64,000 bases of DNA from Siphonodentalium dalli. Lineage: Eukaryota; Mollusca; Scaphopoda; Gadilida; Siphonodentaliidae. This document shows positions 29,150 to 40,815 of the stretch, in pieces (position 1 is the stretch's first letter; every line of letters starts with the position of its first letter). The position numbers and the translations under genes are program-made. A model generated the notes under the pieces. The model did no database searches. It saw nothing but the letters and a program-made list of their open reading frames with translations, and was not told the origin of the DNA. The stretch covers positions 52,119,899-52,183,898 of the forward strand of contig CP136067.1 of the NCBI GenBank assembly GCA_032622095.1. Reading direction: 5' to 3'.

Positions 29150-30770
29150 AGGCATATGACCGATGAGTATACAAGCTTACAGAAGGTCATCTCTATGTAT
29201 GTGTCTCATACCCCATGGGGATAACGACATGTACACCTGGCGAACCAGTTAGCTAGTCACTTCTCAATAGATGGTTCGTCAACTCACAAACTCAGCAAAC
29301 GTATTGGCATATGTGGACAACTTCGACAGTGTTTCGAAGGTTGCTAGCTGTCTCATTCCCTTGGACAGATGTCTATCTGCTAAGGAGAAGACCATAGTGT
29401 ACAGACTACCCACACTTCTTGACCATGCTCCGAAGCAAACTGTGTGACGCCCTGCATTTGTCTCGTCGAATATCTCCCAGCAGAGAAGAACAATGCTCGC
29501 GGTGCTAGTTTATGGACATGCGCCATGATAGTGGGAATGAAATGGGCCACGGTATACACCATCCCTACACCTGGTGCATGTTTAAGATATAGAATGTCAT
29601 GCGTGTCGGTTTTATTTGGTGTGGTAAGATTGTATGTCCACATCAGTTTCGAAGCCTTTCTGATTCAACTACGTACATTTTTGTCTGGATAATACTATGC
29701 TAGCCTCCCTCAAAACAGTCGGATGGACTGAAGGATAATGTCTTTATAGCATGAATGTATGCGGTTTTTTTTATCCTCTCTAGGGGTTAGTGTCAGTATG
29801 TTGGCGGTATTATTCAAGAAAATGTCAGGAACTCTGGTGCATTTATTTCACTATGTATTTAAAGAACAATTTACAGTCTCGATGGCAATGACTGTGGACG
29901 TTGGGGAACGCGACCTTTATGGTCATATAGCTTTATATATATAACTTTAGAATATAGCAGTTAATGTCTCATGCAGGAAAATGTTCGCAATGGTGATGTT
30001 ACCAAGAAATCACTTGGTGTACCAACGTTTGTTGAACTGAATGCAAGAGCTCATCAACGTAACATTCCTCTGGATGTTCTTCGCGTTGAAGATTTCACCC
30101 TTTTGTTGATGGCATTTGTACTTTCTTGAACCATACCACCCAGCGTGAGTATGACCTATCAACCAAATATCAAAGGTATCGCCTTTAAGACTACACCCCA
30201 GTCTTGGTGGGGCTTATACAGCAGTAGCCAGTGGCACACGCCTGGTCCAGCTGTTTAAGAACGGCTTCCAACGGATGGGAACATACAATCTTAGCATACA
30301 AGGAAAGCAAAGCCACACATGAGATCCTGTCTGAATCTAAAACATAACAAAATAAGGGGCGGTGCAATCATTGTCCAATTTCATTTCCACTATCATGACA
30401 CATACCCACAAACTAGCACCGTGTGTATTGTTATCATCTGCTTGGATATGTTCGGTGAGACGATTGCTGGACGCCAACAAGCGTGTTCTTATGATCATGT
30501 TCAATGAGAATGGGTATATTATGCATTATGGTCTTCTACGCCTTATCAGAAATGCATCCGTCAAATGTCGGGCTTTCAACATTCGAAGCCATATTCAGAA
30601 GTTGTCCGGGTACGTCACTGCATTAGATGAGCATGCGAATTGATGAACCATATATTGGGAAGTGGCTGTTTGGGAAGATCACCAGGTGTACACGTTGTTA
30701 TCCCCATTGGGTCACCAAAGCTGACAATACGCAGATAGATCCTCCTGAAAGCTAGTATACGCATCGACCG
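29150..30770. repeat. Inner inverted repeat and centre of foldback B
   Basis: GGGGATAACGACATGTACAC near 29217 is mirrored by GTGTACACGTTGTTATCCCC near 30685, and CGGTGCTAGTTTATGG near 29500 by the inverse near 30405. Related minus and plus frames (29643-29380 and 30362-30643) share the residues THKLAP or VHKLAP, so the arms are copies of one formerly coding-like sequence. The centre (about 29650-30320) is unpaired. Product unknown; possibly a decayed transposase. Confidence 0.6.
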
Positions 30771-30944
30771 AATACCTTTCTAGTGTATCGCACAAGATGA
30801 CGCCTATACCTCATATGTAGCATCTGAATTATACCATAAGCTATACCACGAATGAAGCTCGCTAAGAATTCCAAGCTTTCGAAACAAACACGTGAGCTGG
30901 ACACCGGCACATGTATTGTTTGAAACATTCCGATTAGTGGCACC

Positions 30945-32014
30945 CAGGGATGTGGCGTGGCTAGAGGGTCTCCTTTAGGGGGTGTCCACCTTGGGAATTT
31001 CCAACTGCACCCCCCCCCCCCCCCCCCCCTTGAGTCGGAAACACACCAACACAACTTTTTGCATAATTCCATTTGCACCCACCCCCTTGTACCTCATGCT
31101 CAGGCCTAATTTCCTATATATTCATAAGCCATGCTTCTATGTTCCCAGTATGAGAACATTAAGATATTTTAACCTGAAAATTGGCCCCCAAAAAAACAAC
31201 TAGTGGTCTAATTCCAGACAAATGCACACAGCTATCGACAACATACCAGGAAACACCGGGCCGACCATGGTTGTTTGGCCCGGTGTGAGAAAATTTTGAA
31301 AACTATACAAGAAAATCGCAAATCCTAGCATCTAGACTAGCTTCAACTGAAGCTTTCCTAGTGTTGGAAATTTCAAACCTCATGATCCCCCTCAGGTTGG
31401 AAAATTCTTCAACTGATGACCATTTATGTCTACAAGTTTGACCAAATGTAGTAAAATATTGTTTTGCTAAACTAATTAGCAGTTTTGTATTGGCCATGCG
31501 GATGGGGCTATGAATACACACCGGGCCGACCCAGTTCGGCCCGGTGTGCGAAAAATTTGAAATCTGAACAAGAAAATCGCAAAATACTAACATCTAGACT
31601 AGCCTCAAGCCTTCCTACTGTTGGAAATTTCAAACCCTACACCCCCACTTAGGTTGGAAAATTTCCAACTGATGACAATTCCAATGACAATGTTGACCAA
31701 TTGCATGACAATATTGTTTTCTTAAATTAACTAGACGTTTTTGACTAGCCACGGGGGAGGGACCAGGACACAAGCTTTCCAAGTGTTGGAAATTTCCAAC
31801 CTGTCACCCCCCTAAGGTTGGAAAATTTCCAACTGATGACCATTTCTGTCGAACTTTTTGACCAAAAATAGGAACATATGCAAATATTGGTCGAAAAACA
31901 ATAAATTCCCCCCAATAAATTGTTTTTACCTGAAATTAGGAATTTCCAACTATTGAAAATATAGCTCTCTGCTGGGGGTGAGACACCCCACACCCCCCTC
32001 TAGCCACATCCCTG
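30945..32014. mobile_element. Non-autonomous hAT element (1.07 kb) with 8-bp TSD
   Basis: CAGGGATGTGGC...CTAGAG at the left faces CTCTAGCCACATCCCTG at the right, and GTGGCACC is duplicated on both sides (30937-30944 and 32015-32022). CAGGG termini with an 8-bp TSD define hAT. Inside, two long direct repeats around CACCGGGCCGACC (31255 and 31519) and several TTGGAAATTTCCAAC palindromes recur. No transposase. A decayed relative is at 62570-62810. Confidence 0.88.
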
Positions 32015-32022
32015 GTGGCACC

Positions 32023-32609
32023 CTTCTACAAAGAAGTGTAGTAAACTGTTGTTGTGAGTGCGATAGATTAATCTGACGAAGAGACGGAAACGGGTCTAGA
32101 TAATGCTGAATGTGGCAATTCAGAATAAGCTCAGGTACTGTAGTTTTGATTCTTGGAAGTCATAATATGACTATTCGGCGCACCTATATACGGTTACGGC
32201 CAGTATGAGCCCTTAGTGGAGAATGGATTTTGAAATGCCACATCGCGATTGTGGTTTTCATCATTCCAAAAGGCTACGACTTACATTGGAACTAATATAT
32301 GGTTTATATTATGTACCGTTTCGTCTATACAAATCGATTTTATGACAAAAAGTTTAAATTGGTATGTGATAATATCGGCTTCTTTTCAATTTCTGGCCGC
32401 CAGTTTGGCCGCCATATTGACTGAGTGTCACTTGCCAAACCCTAATGAATAATTCATACATATCAACATGTAATGGTGGGTAGAAATCGCGAAACAATAA
32501 CGCCCATCCTAAGAAAGTAAAGGAATGTAGGCGTATATTTTCAAATTTCGGTCGCCATTTTGGCCGCCATCTTCGATTTGGAAAACCATTTCTTGCTTGA
32601 GATGTAAGG
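32023..32609. other. Unpaired part of foldback B between the hAT element and the right outer arm
   Basis: No gene. Two further GGCCGCCA(T/G)-type motifs near 32396-32415 and 32553-32573 resemble the arm motifs, so this may be arm sequence deleted from the left side. Confidence 0.4.
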
Positions 32610-33596
32610 TAATTACTTCACCTCAGTATTTCCAACTCAACTGTACGCATGGATGGAGTTGTCTCGACAATAATGCCCAATGATGTGAATATGAGGGAAT
32701 TTCGGTGATTTTTCAAAATCTGTCCGCCATTGTGGGCGCCATTTTGGATTTGGGGTACTTTTATTTGGATATGGTACAAGGAAAGTTCTTCGCCTAAGTG
32801 TTCCCAACTCACAATAGTAAGCAGGTGTGGAGTTTTCATGACAATAATGTTCACTGATGTTAAAATCGGTGATTCTCGGCAATTTTTTATTTCTGGTGGC
32901 CATTTTGGCCGCCATCTTGGATTTGGGTAAATATTCCTCAACTCAGGTATAACTCAGGAATCATAGCTCGAGTATCTCCTGCACATATATATGCATGTGT
33001 GTTGTTATAATAGCAATAACATTCATTGATTCGAAACGTTACATCGCGTTATTAACGTAGATTCGGCTTTGACCCATTATACAGGCATTTGGGAAAACGT
33101 GATATCGGACAAAAATATCCCGCAATGAATGTATATTATGGTCCCCATGTGGTCGAAAATGACTCCTCTATATGATAAATGTATAACATGACGCAAAGAT
33201 GCCAACATTTTCACACAGAGACAAACGAAAGGTGGTAACATGTCAGAAAAATAGCATATTTTCACATTTCGGCGGCCATCTTGGCCGCCATATTGGATTC
33301 TGGTGTCGGATGTTTGGCTAATTTGTAAGGGTTGTATATTAGCATAAGAATCGAGCGGAAAACAAGACCGCATGTGATATCATCTTTACTATAACGGCGA
33401 TCAAAGAGACATGGTGCATTTTTTTAAAAATGGCCGCCATGATGGACGCCATCTTGTCTGGAGTCTCTGCTGTCGCTTTTTTTTCTTGTTAACAAGTGAA
33501 AAATATTATAGGAGACCTTAAGGAAGAAAATTAGTGGGGTGAAGTTGAGTCCTGGGGAGGGGGGGGTGCAGCGGTCAACCAATATCTCCTGGACTA
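32610..33596 (-). repeat. Right outer arm of foldback B
   Basis: Inverted copy of 27970-28928, ending in CTCCTGGACTA. Differences include single-base substitutions and C-run length, so both arms are real independent sequence. Confidence 0.8.
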
Positions 33597-33599
33597 ATG

Positions 33600-33904
33600 T
33601 GTGGGTGTATGAATAAACAGGGAGTGGTTGTATGCTTACCCGGTATGTGTAATGTATATATGTTTACATGGAATGACTGTACGTTCGTGATTGTTGACAT
33701 GTATATGCATACATGGAGTATAGCTGGATGGTCACTGGCGGTGTGTGGGTATATACGAAGCGCCCTTGTGGCCATGGTTATATAGGTGATGTAAATGATC
33801 TCTGTCATGGCTGTATTGTCATTGGTGGATGTATTTGTATACAGAGAGTACATGTGGCTACATTATCATACATGAGAGTCATCAAAGCCGTATCTCATAT
33901 CATA
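33600..33904 (+). repeat. Minisatellite core of foldback C, middle remnant
   Basis: Degenerate TATGGTCATG/GTATAC units between foldback B and the second LINE, in the same orientation as 27581-27966. Confidence 0.6.
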
Positions 33905-33943
33905 AAAATGTGAGTCTATATATGTTTTAAACAGTTCTATACT

Positions 33944-34881
33944 TCAAGCAGAAACTATGAAATCTGGTAGTGAATTCCAATGTGGGATAACTCTATTTGT
34001 AAAGTAGAATTTTCTCGTGTCCTTTATAACCACTTTCTTTTGTAATTTCTGTTCATGCCCTCTGGTATTGGTGCTCAGGGTCTTTTGAAATAACTGATAA
34101 GGGTCCAAGATATAGTGTCCATTCATCATTTTGTACAGTTCAATGAGATCCCTCCTGAATCTTCTGAATTTGAGTGACATTAAATTCAGTCTTATCATGC
34201 GTTGCCGATAAGGCAAATTTCTCACAAGAGGCAACATTTTCGTCGCTCTTCGCTGTATTCGTTCGATCTCTATGCTTTGATGTTTATAATGTGGGCTCCA
34301 AGCTGCGTTGCAATATTCTAGTACTGGCTTTACCATGGCGATATACAGTGTTCTGAATGTGTCGATGTCGAGGTTAGTGAATGTTCTGTCACCCCGAGAA
34401 TCATATTTGTTTTGCTGCAAATACAATTAACGTGTTCATTAAACTTCAATTGTTCATCTATAACTACGCCGAGGTCGCGCTCCGTTGTACTATATATAAT
34501 GATTGGTTCTGCAGTTGTGTCCAACATACGGTATTTATTTCTCGGGTTGTTGTGTATGACGTGGATCTTTGCAGAATTAAAATACAACTGCCATTCTAGG
34601 GACCACTTGCAGACAGAAGCTATATCTTCTTGGATGTTGTCGATTCGCGGATTTCCGATTAGTTTTGTATCGTCCGCGAAAATTTGACATGTCCCTTTGA
34701 TATTTTCTGGGAGATCATTGATATAAATGACAAAAAGGATAGGGCCCAGCACACTTCCGTGAGGAACGCCACTTGTCACGTTGATCCACGATGAAAGGTG
34801 GTCATTGACTCGCACACGTTGTTCTCTGCCAAGGAGAAAGTCCCTAGTCCAGTTATGGATGTTGTTGCTTATACCATACAA
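33944..34881 (-). pseudogene. LINE reverse transcriptase palm and C-terminal region, frameshifted
   Basis: Frame 34881-34330 holds GVPHGSVLGPILFVIYINDL and the catalytic FADDTKL box. After a shift near 34400 the frame 34426-33944 continues with the thumb-like and C-terminal region typical of CR1/Rex-like elements (ERIQRRATKMLP, VIPHWNSLP). Both active-site aspartates are present but the gene is broken. Confidence 0.85.
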
Positions 34882-35298
34882 TCAAATTTTCATCAGTAAT
34901 CTCTCGTGTGGGACACTATCAAAGGCCTTTTTAAAATCTAAATAAACGGCATCAATGGGTTCGTTGTTATCCAGGTTGACGGTTACGTTATCTAGATATT
35001 CAATTATTGTATCTTGCACGAGCGGCCTTTTCTGAATCTATGTTGACCGTGACAGGATACCATAAGGCCGTTCTCTTCCATGTGTGTAACAATGGCATCT
35101 CGGACGAAAGATTATAATATTTTGCACACTGTACACGTAAGGCTTATATACTGGGCGGTAGTTGCTAGGGTTTGATTTCGAGCCTCTTTTAAAGATATAT
35201 GTAATGTTTGCTTTCTTCCACATTATTTGTATACGTCCTTCGGTGAGGGAGCGATTGAATAGTATACAAAGGGGCTGGCTTAGCTCTGATGCTGTTTT

Positions 35299-35670
35299 CA
35301 GGGGCGCCGGAAGCATCCAAGGTCAGGGGGCGGGCAGAGCCTACAAAAAGGGCACTTTTCCGCAAAAAAAGGGCATTTTCTCCGCAAACTCGGGAAAATA
35401 ACCATAAATTCATTGTGGCAAAAATCCCTATTTTAATGGTATTTGTCGGTTTTTATGGCCGTTTTGTGATAAAATTGACAAAAAATTAATATTCTTTGTG
35501 AAATTGGTGGTATTTGGACCAAAAAAGTCACACTTTGCTATAAAAACACGAGATTAAACACACAAAAAGCATTTTCTGTCTCCAGAAAAAGGGCAAGTCC
35601 TGCCCCCGCTCGCCCCCCTTGGTCATGCAAGGGCAGGGGGGTCAGCTGCCCCCCTCTTCCGGCGCCCCTG
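35299..35670. mobile_element. hAT-type MITE (372 bp) inside the second LINE
   Basis: The 15-bp TIRs CAGGGGCGCCGGAAG and CTTCCGGCGCCCCTG are perfect. GCTGTTTT is duplicated on both sides (35291-35298 and 35671-35678). CAGGGGCG ends and an 8-bp TSD are classic hAT features. The interior is AT-rich with GGGCA-rich subterminal repeats and no gene. Confidence 0.92.
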
Positions 35671-35728
35671 GCTGTTTTTCTTAATAATCGGGCTGGTATT
35701 CGGTCCGGTTCTGGACTTTTGTTGACAT

Positions 35729-36235
35729 TTAGACAGCGTATAGTGTCTGCTCTATGGCCGTTGGTGTTATCTGCAAGTCGACTATATCGCTAGATTTAGC
35801 TGGCAACTTCATGGTTTGCATGTTACCTTTATCTTCCTGGGTAAAGACTGATGCGAAAAATTTGTTCAGGATGTCTGCATTTTCTTGGTCTTTAGTTACC
35901 AACGGTTCGCCTTCGTTTTGTTTAAGGTCCGAGATTCCACGCCCGACCTTCGTTTTACTCTGTACATCTCTCCAGAAAGCCTTCGGGTTGTATTTGCTCT
36001 CTTTGGTTATTTTATTTTCAAAAGTTTGTTTGGCAGCTTTCAGATGTTTGTTAGCTAATTTGCTTGTATTCTTGATATGCAGTGGCATTACATGTTCGCT
36101 TATATCACTTGTATGCCAACCTCTTCTGGCGAATGATTGTAAGTACATATTTATTTGCCCATGGACATCTGTCCTTCTTGTAGTTACCCATGGGCGAGTT
36201 GTATTTGCAAATATGGAGTGTTTGAATGGTCGTGG
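35729..36235 (-). pseudogene. LINE linker region upstream of the reverse transcriptase
   Basis: Frame with FANTTRPWVTTRRTD, KAFWRDVQSKTKVG, and ENADILNKFFASVFTQE, the conserved linker (xxFWxxVxxKxK...NxFFxSVFT) between endonuclease and reverse transcriptase in CR1-like LINEs. The first 25 codons of the open frame (36316-36242) are minisatellite, not element. The opposite-strand 200-codon frame at 35754-36356 is its shadow. Confidence 0.8.
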
Positions 36236-36240
36236 TTTTT

Positions 36241-37094
36241 CCATTAGTGATGTGTATATGATACTATATGAATACCTGGGTGTGGTGTATATGTATATTT
36301 TGAGTGGGTATACCATATATGGTCATGTGTGTGAAGAAAATGTATACCGGGAGTGACTGTGTGGTCAATAGTGAGGTGCTACGCGTTGTGTTGCTGTATC
36401 TAGAATGTCTGTGTGGTCAATGATGAGGTCTCGATGTATACCTGTAGTGATTCTAAAATAGGCATTGTAGTGTGTATGTACATTGTATATATTGGTTATA
36501 TTGCCATGTGTGTGGCCAATATGTATGCAGCCTGCAGGGGGTGATCGTATGTCCAATGGTGTGGTGCATTGGTAAACAAGGAGTGACTGTATGACCACGA
36601 ATATGGTGTATCGTATACAGCGTGTGGCTGAATTGTCTTGAGTGAGAAGTATATTCAAGTCTGGAATGTGTGAATGGCCCTGTTTGCGGGGCATTGGCAT
36701 ACATCAAAGGGTTGTATGTCCATTGGTGAGATGTATATGTATACCTGGAGTGACTATATGGGTATGATTGCAGTGTATATGTATATCTTGAGTGGCTATA
36801 TGGCCATGGATGCTGATGGATGTGGCAAATAAATATACAGGGAGTGATTGTATGGTCAATGGTGAGGCGAATAGGTATACAAGAAGTTACTGTATCATAC
36901 AAATATGTTTACAGGAAGTGACTATATGGTCATGGTTGAAGTGGAGGAGTATAGGTGTACCTGAATGGTGACATGTATGTATAGTCATGTTTGTGGTTTA
37001 CGGGTCAACCCAAGTGTGGTTGTATGGTAATGGATGAGGTGTATCTAACGAGTGGCTACATGGTCATTTGTGTGGTGTTTATGTATATATAACA
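36241..37094 (+). repeat. Minisatellite core of foldback C, right remnant
   Basis: About fifteen degenerate units with GGTGTATATGTATAC, GGAGTGACT and TATGGTCATG phrases. Reading frames of 110-150 codons on the minus strand (36365-36902) are repeat artefacts. Confidence 0.75.
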
Positions 37095-38080
37095 CTAGAA
37101 GGTGACCCGACTTCGTCCGGGCTTTGACCTTGAATTGTCTATTTTGAAGGCCAAGGTCAAGTGGGGTCACGATTTGACCCGTCCAAAACACTGCCCGTAC
37201 AAAAGTACCCGACAAAAGTACCCGTCGAAATCCATCCGGTTTTACCCGATTTGACCTTGTAGAAGGTGACCCGACTTCGTCCGGGCTTTGACCTTGAATT
37301 GACCATTTTGAAGGTCAGGTGGGGTCAAACACCAACGCCCCCAAAATGGTGGAAATCGGCCCAACGGATACCGGGAAATCGGCCCAGCGGATACCGAGAT
37401 ACCCTATGCATCAAATTTCGTCCGTAAAAATCCGCCAGTTTAACCCGATTTGATTTCCACTCAAGTATATAAACGCGCCTCATAGACACACGCTCATAAA
37501 TTATCAAGTTTCAACGTAAAGATAAATTACCATCGGTGCCCGAGATATCGCCAAGACGTCTGAAACAGTCAAATGCATCGGCCGGTTAAGCGTTAACGTG
37601 ATCTAACGTTATGACCTCAAACGACGTCATAGAAGTTACGCATTGTTTTTATCCTGATGGAAGATAGTACCACTTCTTCTTGATAATTGAGGCAGATAAC
37701 TAAAACGGATACATACGCATTATATATCGTTGGAAAGAGGAAACACGAAAGATTCTCACAGTGTCATTATTATGACTGGCATTTTATTATTGGCGCTGTT
37801 TCGAATCGATTTGTAAGCACCGAACTCAAATGAAAGTCCCGTAACACAGCGTAAAAACAGATTTGACCTCGGCACGTGAAAAGTTGACATCGGATCTGAA
37901 AATCAATAGGCCTATGTCACCCCCGGCCGAAAATACCCCCACATACCAAGTTTCATCGAAATCGGGTCGGCCGTTTTCGAGTTCATCGATTACACACACA
38001 CACACACCCACCCACCCCACACACACACACACACACAAACACACAAACAGATCTTCCAAAATATATATATATAACATGAT
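37095..38080 (-). mobile_element. Helitron-like non-autonomous element
   Basis: On the minus strand the 3' end reads hairpin CCCGGACGAAGTCGGG, then TCACCTT and CTAG with T following (plus-strand A at 37094). The head is duplicated at 37260. The other side holds an AC-rich microsatellite (37993-38050), then GATCTTCCAAAATATATATA, the same layout as the elements at 40816-42218. The 5' TC border is not clear. The host is the minisatellite core of foldback C. Confidence 0.6.
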
Positions 38081-38224
38081 TGTATGGTCATTGTGAGTCG
38101 GACCATTTGTGGCTATCACTTTCCTCAGTAATTCAAGTATATGTTTTAATCGATTGAGAACTAATGCCCGAGCGTTCTCCACCTTGGTGGCCTTTTATGT
38201 GTACAATGGAGGAAACGGTTTTCC

Positions 38225-39695
38225 TGACATTAGTCAATCAATCTTGATTCCAATGGCTCAGAATTGTTTTTAAGCAGTTTTTTCACTAATCTCTTGTTTG
38301 ACTTTCTAAAAGGCCTTCTGGTCCACCTGCCAGTGCATTATGCTGACTATTTCTCTGTCATTCTAGTGGAAATGCCGACCCCGATAGACATGTTACCTGG
38401 TCTGACTCTGACACCCACTTACCTATAATGGTTACACATGTGATTGGGCAAGAGTAGGCCTATAAGTATGCCCCACTCAGTTCAGTGTCAGAGTTACTCA
38501 TTTCCGTTCAAAATCATGGCCAGAATCACTTAAGACTTTTTGGGCAAAATTACATAATGCATGATTTAAAATGAAATTGCCATGCTGCATCAGGCACTGT
38601 GACAACCAGTTGTCAGTTGATGAAGTAACATGTTTCACAACTAAGTGAATCAATATGTGCTATCTTTACAGAAGAGCATAGAATAATGTCCGGGATATAT
38701 TTGAAAATATCAACTTCTCTGCCTAATTTTGTGGACATTTTGCAAGCCAGTTTGAGTATATTTTCCTAAAAACATATCAGTGTAAGGCGAATCAAAACAA
38801 TAAACACCAAAGATAATTCCATATTAAATGGTACAAACTTGAAGTTATTTTTTGCCGATTTTGAGAGAAATTTCCAATAATTTTGGTTATGTGATAGTAA
38901 CACTTATTCAAGATGCATCATACATGTTAGTATTCAATGTATATACGATAGAACAGCCAATTTATTAATCATTAACAACTTTTAAGCAATTGAATGGCAC
39001 GCTGGGACAATATTTACCATTTTCCATATTTTTGTCTGCCAGTTTTACAGCCGTTTTTAGCCAAAGTGACAATTTTGGTTCCATTGAGTTGAAATATTCA
39101 TGATAAATGGTATGCTTCACTTACTTTGCACAGTTCTGCACATTTATTGTTGAAATATGACTAGAATCCAAATGGTGATGTTTGGTGAAGTTTCGTACCG
39201 TGTTCTGTAAAATCGAATTGTTGAGGGATCGGAAGGGGCTGGCATCTCAAGAATGGCACATTTCATTGCCCAAGTGATCTGTTAACATGACCAATACAAC
39301 ATAAAGTCACATTTCCGAACCAGTTCCATATAGCAGAACCCTGATCTAGAAGATATTAGTGAAAAAGCGTCAAATCTTCCGCTTCTGGTTGCCATTTTGA
39401 CGGCCATCTTGGACTGGGAGTTCCAGTTTCGCCCTAAAAATGTGCCATTTTATCTCGCAAAGTCATACTTACTGTATATGCCTAATTTTAAATATCAGAT
39501 TCCATGATAAGATTAATTGTGACATTTAACAAAATATATAATCAGGAAACGCTCTTTAAATTGGCAAAAAACCCTAAAAGAGGGGTTAAAGTGAAATTTA
39601 AGCGTGGATCCATATCTAATATCAAATATATGTGAATATGTACATATGTGCAAAATTTCATGCTTTAGTCACGAAATGAACAATTCTTTTACCAA
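38225..39695 (-). repeat. Right arm of foldback C
   Basis: Inverted relative of 26305-27580 and of the arms of foldback A, including CATTTCCGTTCAAAATCATGGCC (shared in part) near 38499 and GACGGCCATCTTGGA near 39399. Clearly more diverged than the A and B arms. No gene. Confidence 0.68.
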
Positions 39696-40540
39696 TCCAC
39701 TACACTAACTTGTCCGATCGTCACTAAACTTCACATGGATCTTCGGGATGACCACAAGATGAGTGTAATGTAATTTTTCCGAATTTCGTTAAAAAACATT
39801 GGCAGCCATTTTGGATTTTACTCTTTACATGACTAAATCATTTACCACCCCAACACCCCCCCCCCCCCCCTCATCCGATCATCACTAAACTTCATCTTGA
39901 TATTGATATAATAGATAGGAGTTATCAAATGTTTTAAAAATCATGTTGATACATGTAGTATTATACTTAGACATTTCAACTTTCCGCAGTCCTATTCGCT
40001 CCATTGACTAACATATTATCCTCTCTCCAAGTTGAGCTACAGTGTTATGGACACTTTCATTTAGCTCAACTTTATATTTGTAAAGTTTGAGCTATTACCA
40101 AGACTCTACAGGTCGTACCGTTGGTCGGATCATTATTAAATTTGTCATGGCTGTTAGCATTTGTATGTAGATTGGAACGAGTCATTTTGGAGGTCATTCG
40201 GCCAAAAAACATGGCCACCAGCGGCCATCTTGGATATCAAAATTCAGTCCATTATCACAGGCTACAGGCCGTACCGTTCGTCTATTAATCATGAAATTTG
40301 TCATGGATCTTAATATTGACATGTAGATGTGAATGAGTCATTTTTGGGTCTTCCGGCAAAATGGGTGTAATCTAATTACCAACCGCCCGCCCTAGATTAC
40401 AAAATTGCATCATTAAATCCATCCTTTGGCACTTCCCATAGGCATCATCCGATTGAGAGAGAGATAGAGAGTGGGATAGACAGACATACAGACAGACATA
40501 CTAGCTCATTAGCATTTATACATTTAGTATGTATAATGAA
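39696..40540 (+). repeat. Repeat of the tagctcaactt family, right copy
   Basis: TTTAGCTCAACTTTATATTTG at 40061 followed by CATGGCTGTTAGC, GATTGGAACGAGTCATT and CATGGCCACCAGCGGCC, same orientation as 25548-26300. CATCACTAAACTTCA phrases at 39720 and 39880 correspond to 24825. A long C-run is at 39855-39870 and a GACAGACATAC microsatellite near 40478. No gene. Confidence 0.6.
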
Positions 40541-40544
40541 AATA

Positions 40545-40815
40545 GAGATAGAGACGCACTCACATTCTCTGTCCCAATAAGGTAAAATATATAGAGCGTT
40601 ATAGTATTATATGTCCCGATAAGGTAAGAGATAAAGTGCGTTTGTGTCCTTTCTGTTAGGTAATGGGGATATGATGTACCTAACGTCAATATGTGACGTC
40701 AGGACCAAACCCATGTTACCCGGAGATGCGAAATACATACCCGTGGCAAATCGGTGCACAAATGTGGACGCCTATATAAGGAACATACATGGATTGCATT
40801 AACGTTTATATATTA
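40545..40815 (+). repeat. 250-bp repeat, left copy, broken by the Helitron-like pair
   Basis: GCATTCTCTGTC(CC)-like phrase, TAAGAGATA, GAGGATATGA-like, ACCCATGTT, AATCGGTGCACAAATGTGG and GCCTATATAAGGAAC recur in order at 42260-42450. The TATATAAGG box lies about 110 bases after a TGACGTCA (40697-40704), so a promoter function cannot be excluded. Confidence 0.55.

Larger units (their letters stand above)
27970..33596. mobile_element. Foldback element B (5.6 kb, TIR TAGTCCAGGAG, TSD ATG)
   Basis: It begins TAGTCCAGGAGATATTGGTC and ends with the inverted form at 33596, with ATG on both sides (27967-27969 and 33597-33599). Removing it rejoins the surrounding minisatellite. Outer arms (27970-28928 and about 32610-33596) are nearly identical. 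They share with A the terminal TAGTCC(A/G)GGAG, the C-run, the ACTTCACCC motif, and AGACTCCAGACAAGATGGCG. A second inverted pair lies inside (about 29150-29620 and 30350-30770). A hAT element (30945-32014) has entered the right half. Other genes are not recognisable. Confidence 0.87.
33905..36240 (-). mobile_element. Second LINE (CR1-superfamily), minus strand, decayed
   Basis: Reads right to left: linker (KPRPFKHSIF..., 36235-35729), start of reverse transcriptase (FNRSLTEG, NPSNYRPV, about 35290-35150), palm (GVPHGSVLGPILF, FADDTKLIG, 34881-34500) and C-terminal domain (KPVLEYCNAAWSP, RRDLIELYKMMNG, HWNSLPDFIV) ending at 33944. No endonuclease is present, so it is 5'-truncated. Frameshifts near 35000-35150 and 34400, plus a hAT MITE at 35299-35670, break it. 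It lies in the minisatellite core of foldback C. Confidence 0.85.
26305..39695. mobile_element. Giant foldback region C (about 13.4 kb with nested insertions)
   Basis: Left arm (about 26305-27580) and right arm (about 38225-39695) are inverted copies. GACTAAAGCATGAAACTTTG near 26310 faces CAAAATTTCATGCTTTAGTC near 39650, and TTTAAAGAGCGTTTCATG faces ATCAGGAAACGCTCTTTAAA. Inner arm parts match the arms of foldback A, and the core is the same type of minisatellite. Arms are more diverged than in A, so this copy is older. Its core has been entered by foldback B, a LINE and a Helitron-like element. Outer termini and target duplication are not clear. Confidence 0.7.

Noticed and set aside
35754..36356. 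200-codon plus-strand frame with hydrophobic stretches
   Set aside because: Exact antisense of the LINE linker region, which has family motifs on the minus strand.
36365..36902. Overlapping 111- and 149-codon minus-strand frames
   Set aside because: Minisatellite core of foldback C, same artefact as in foldback A.
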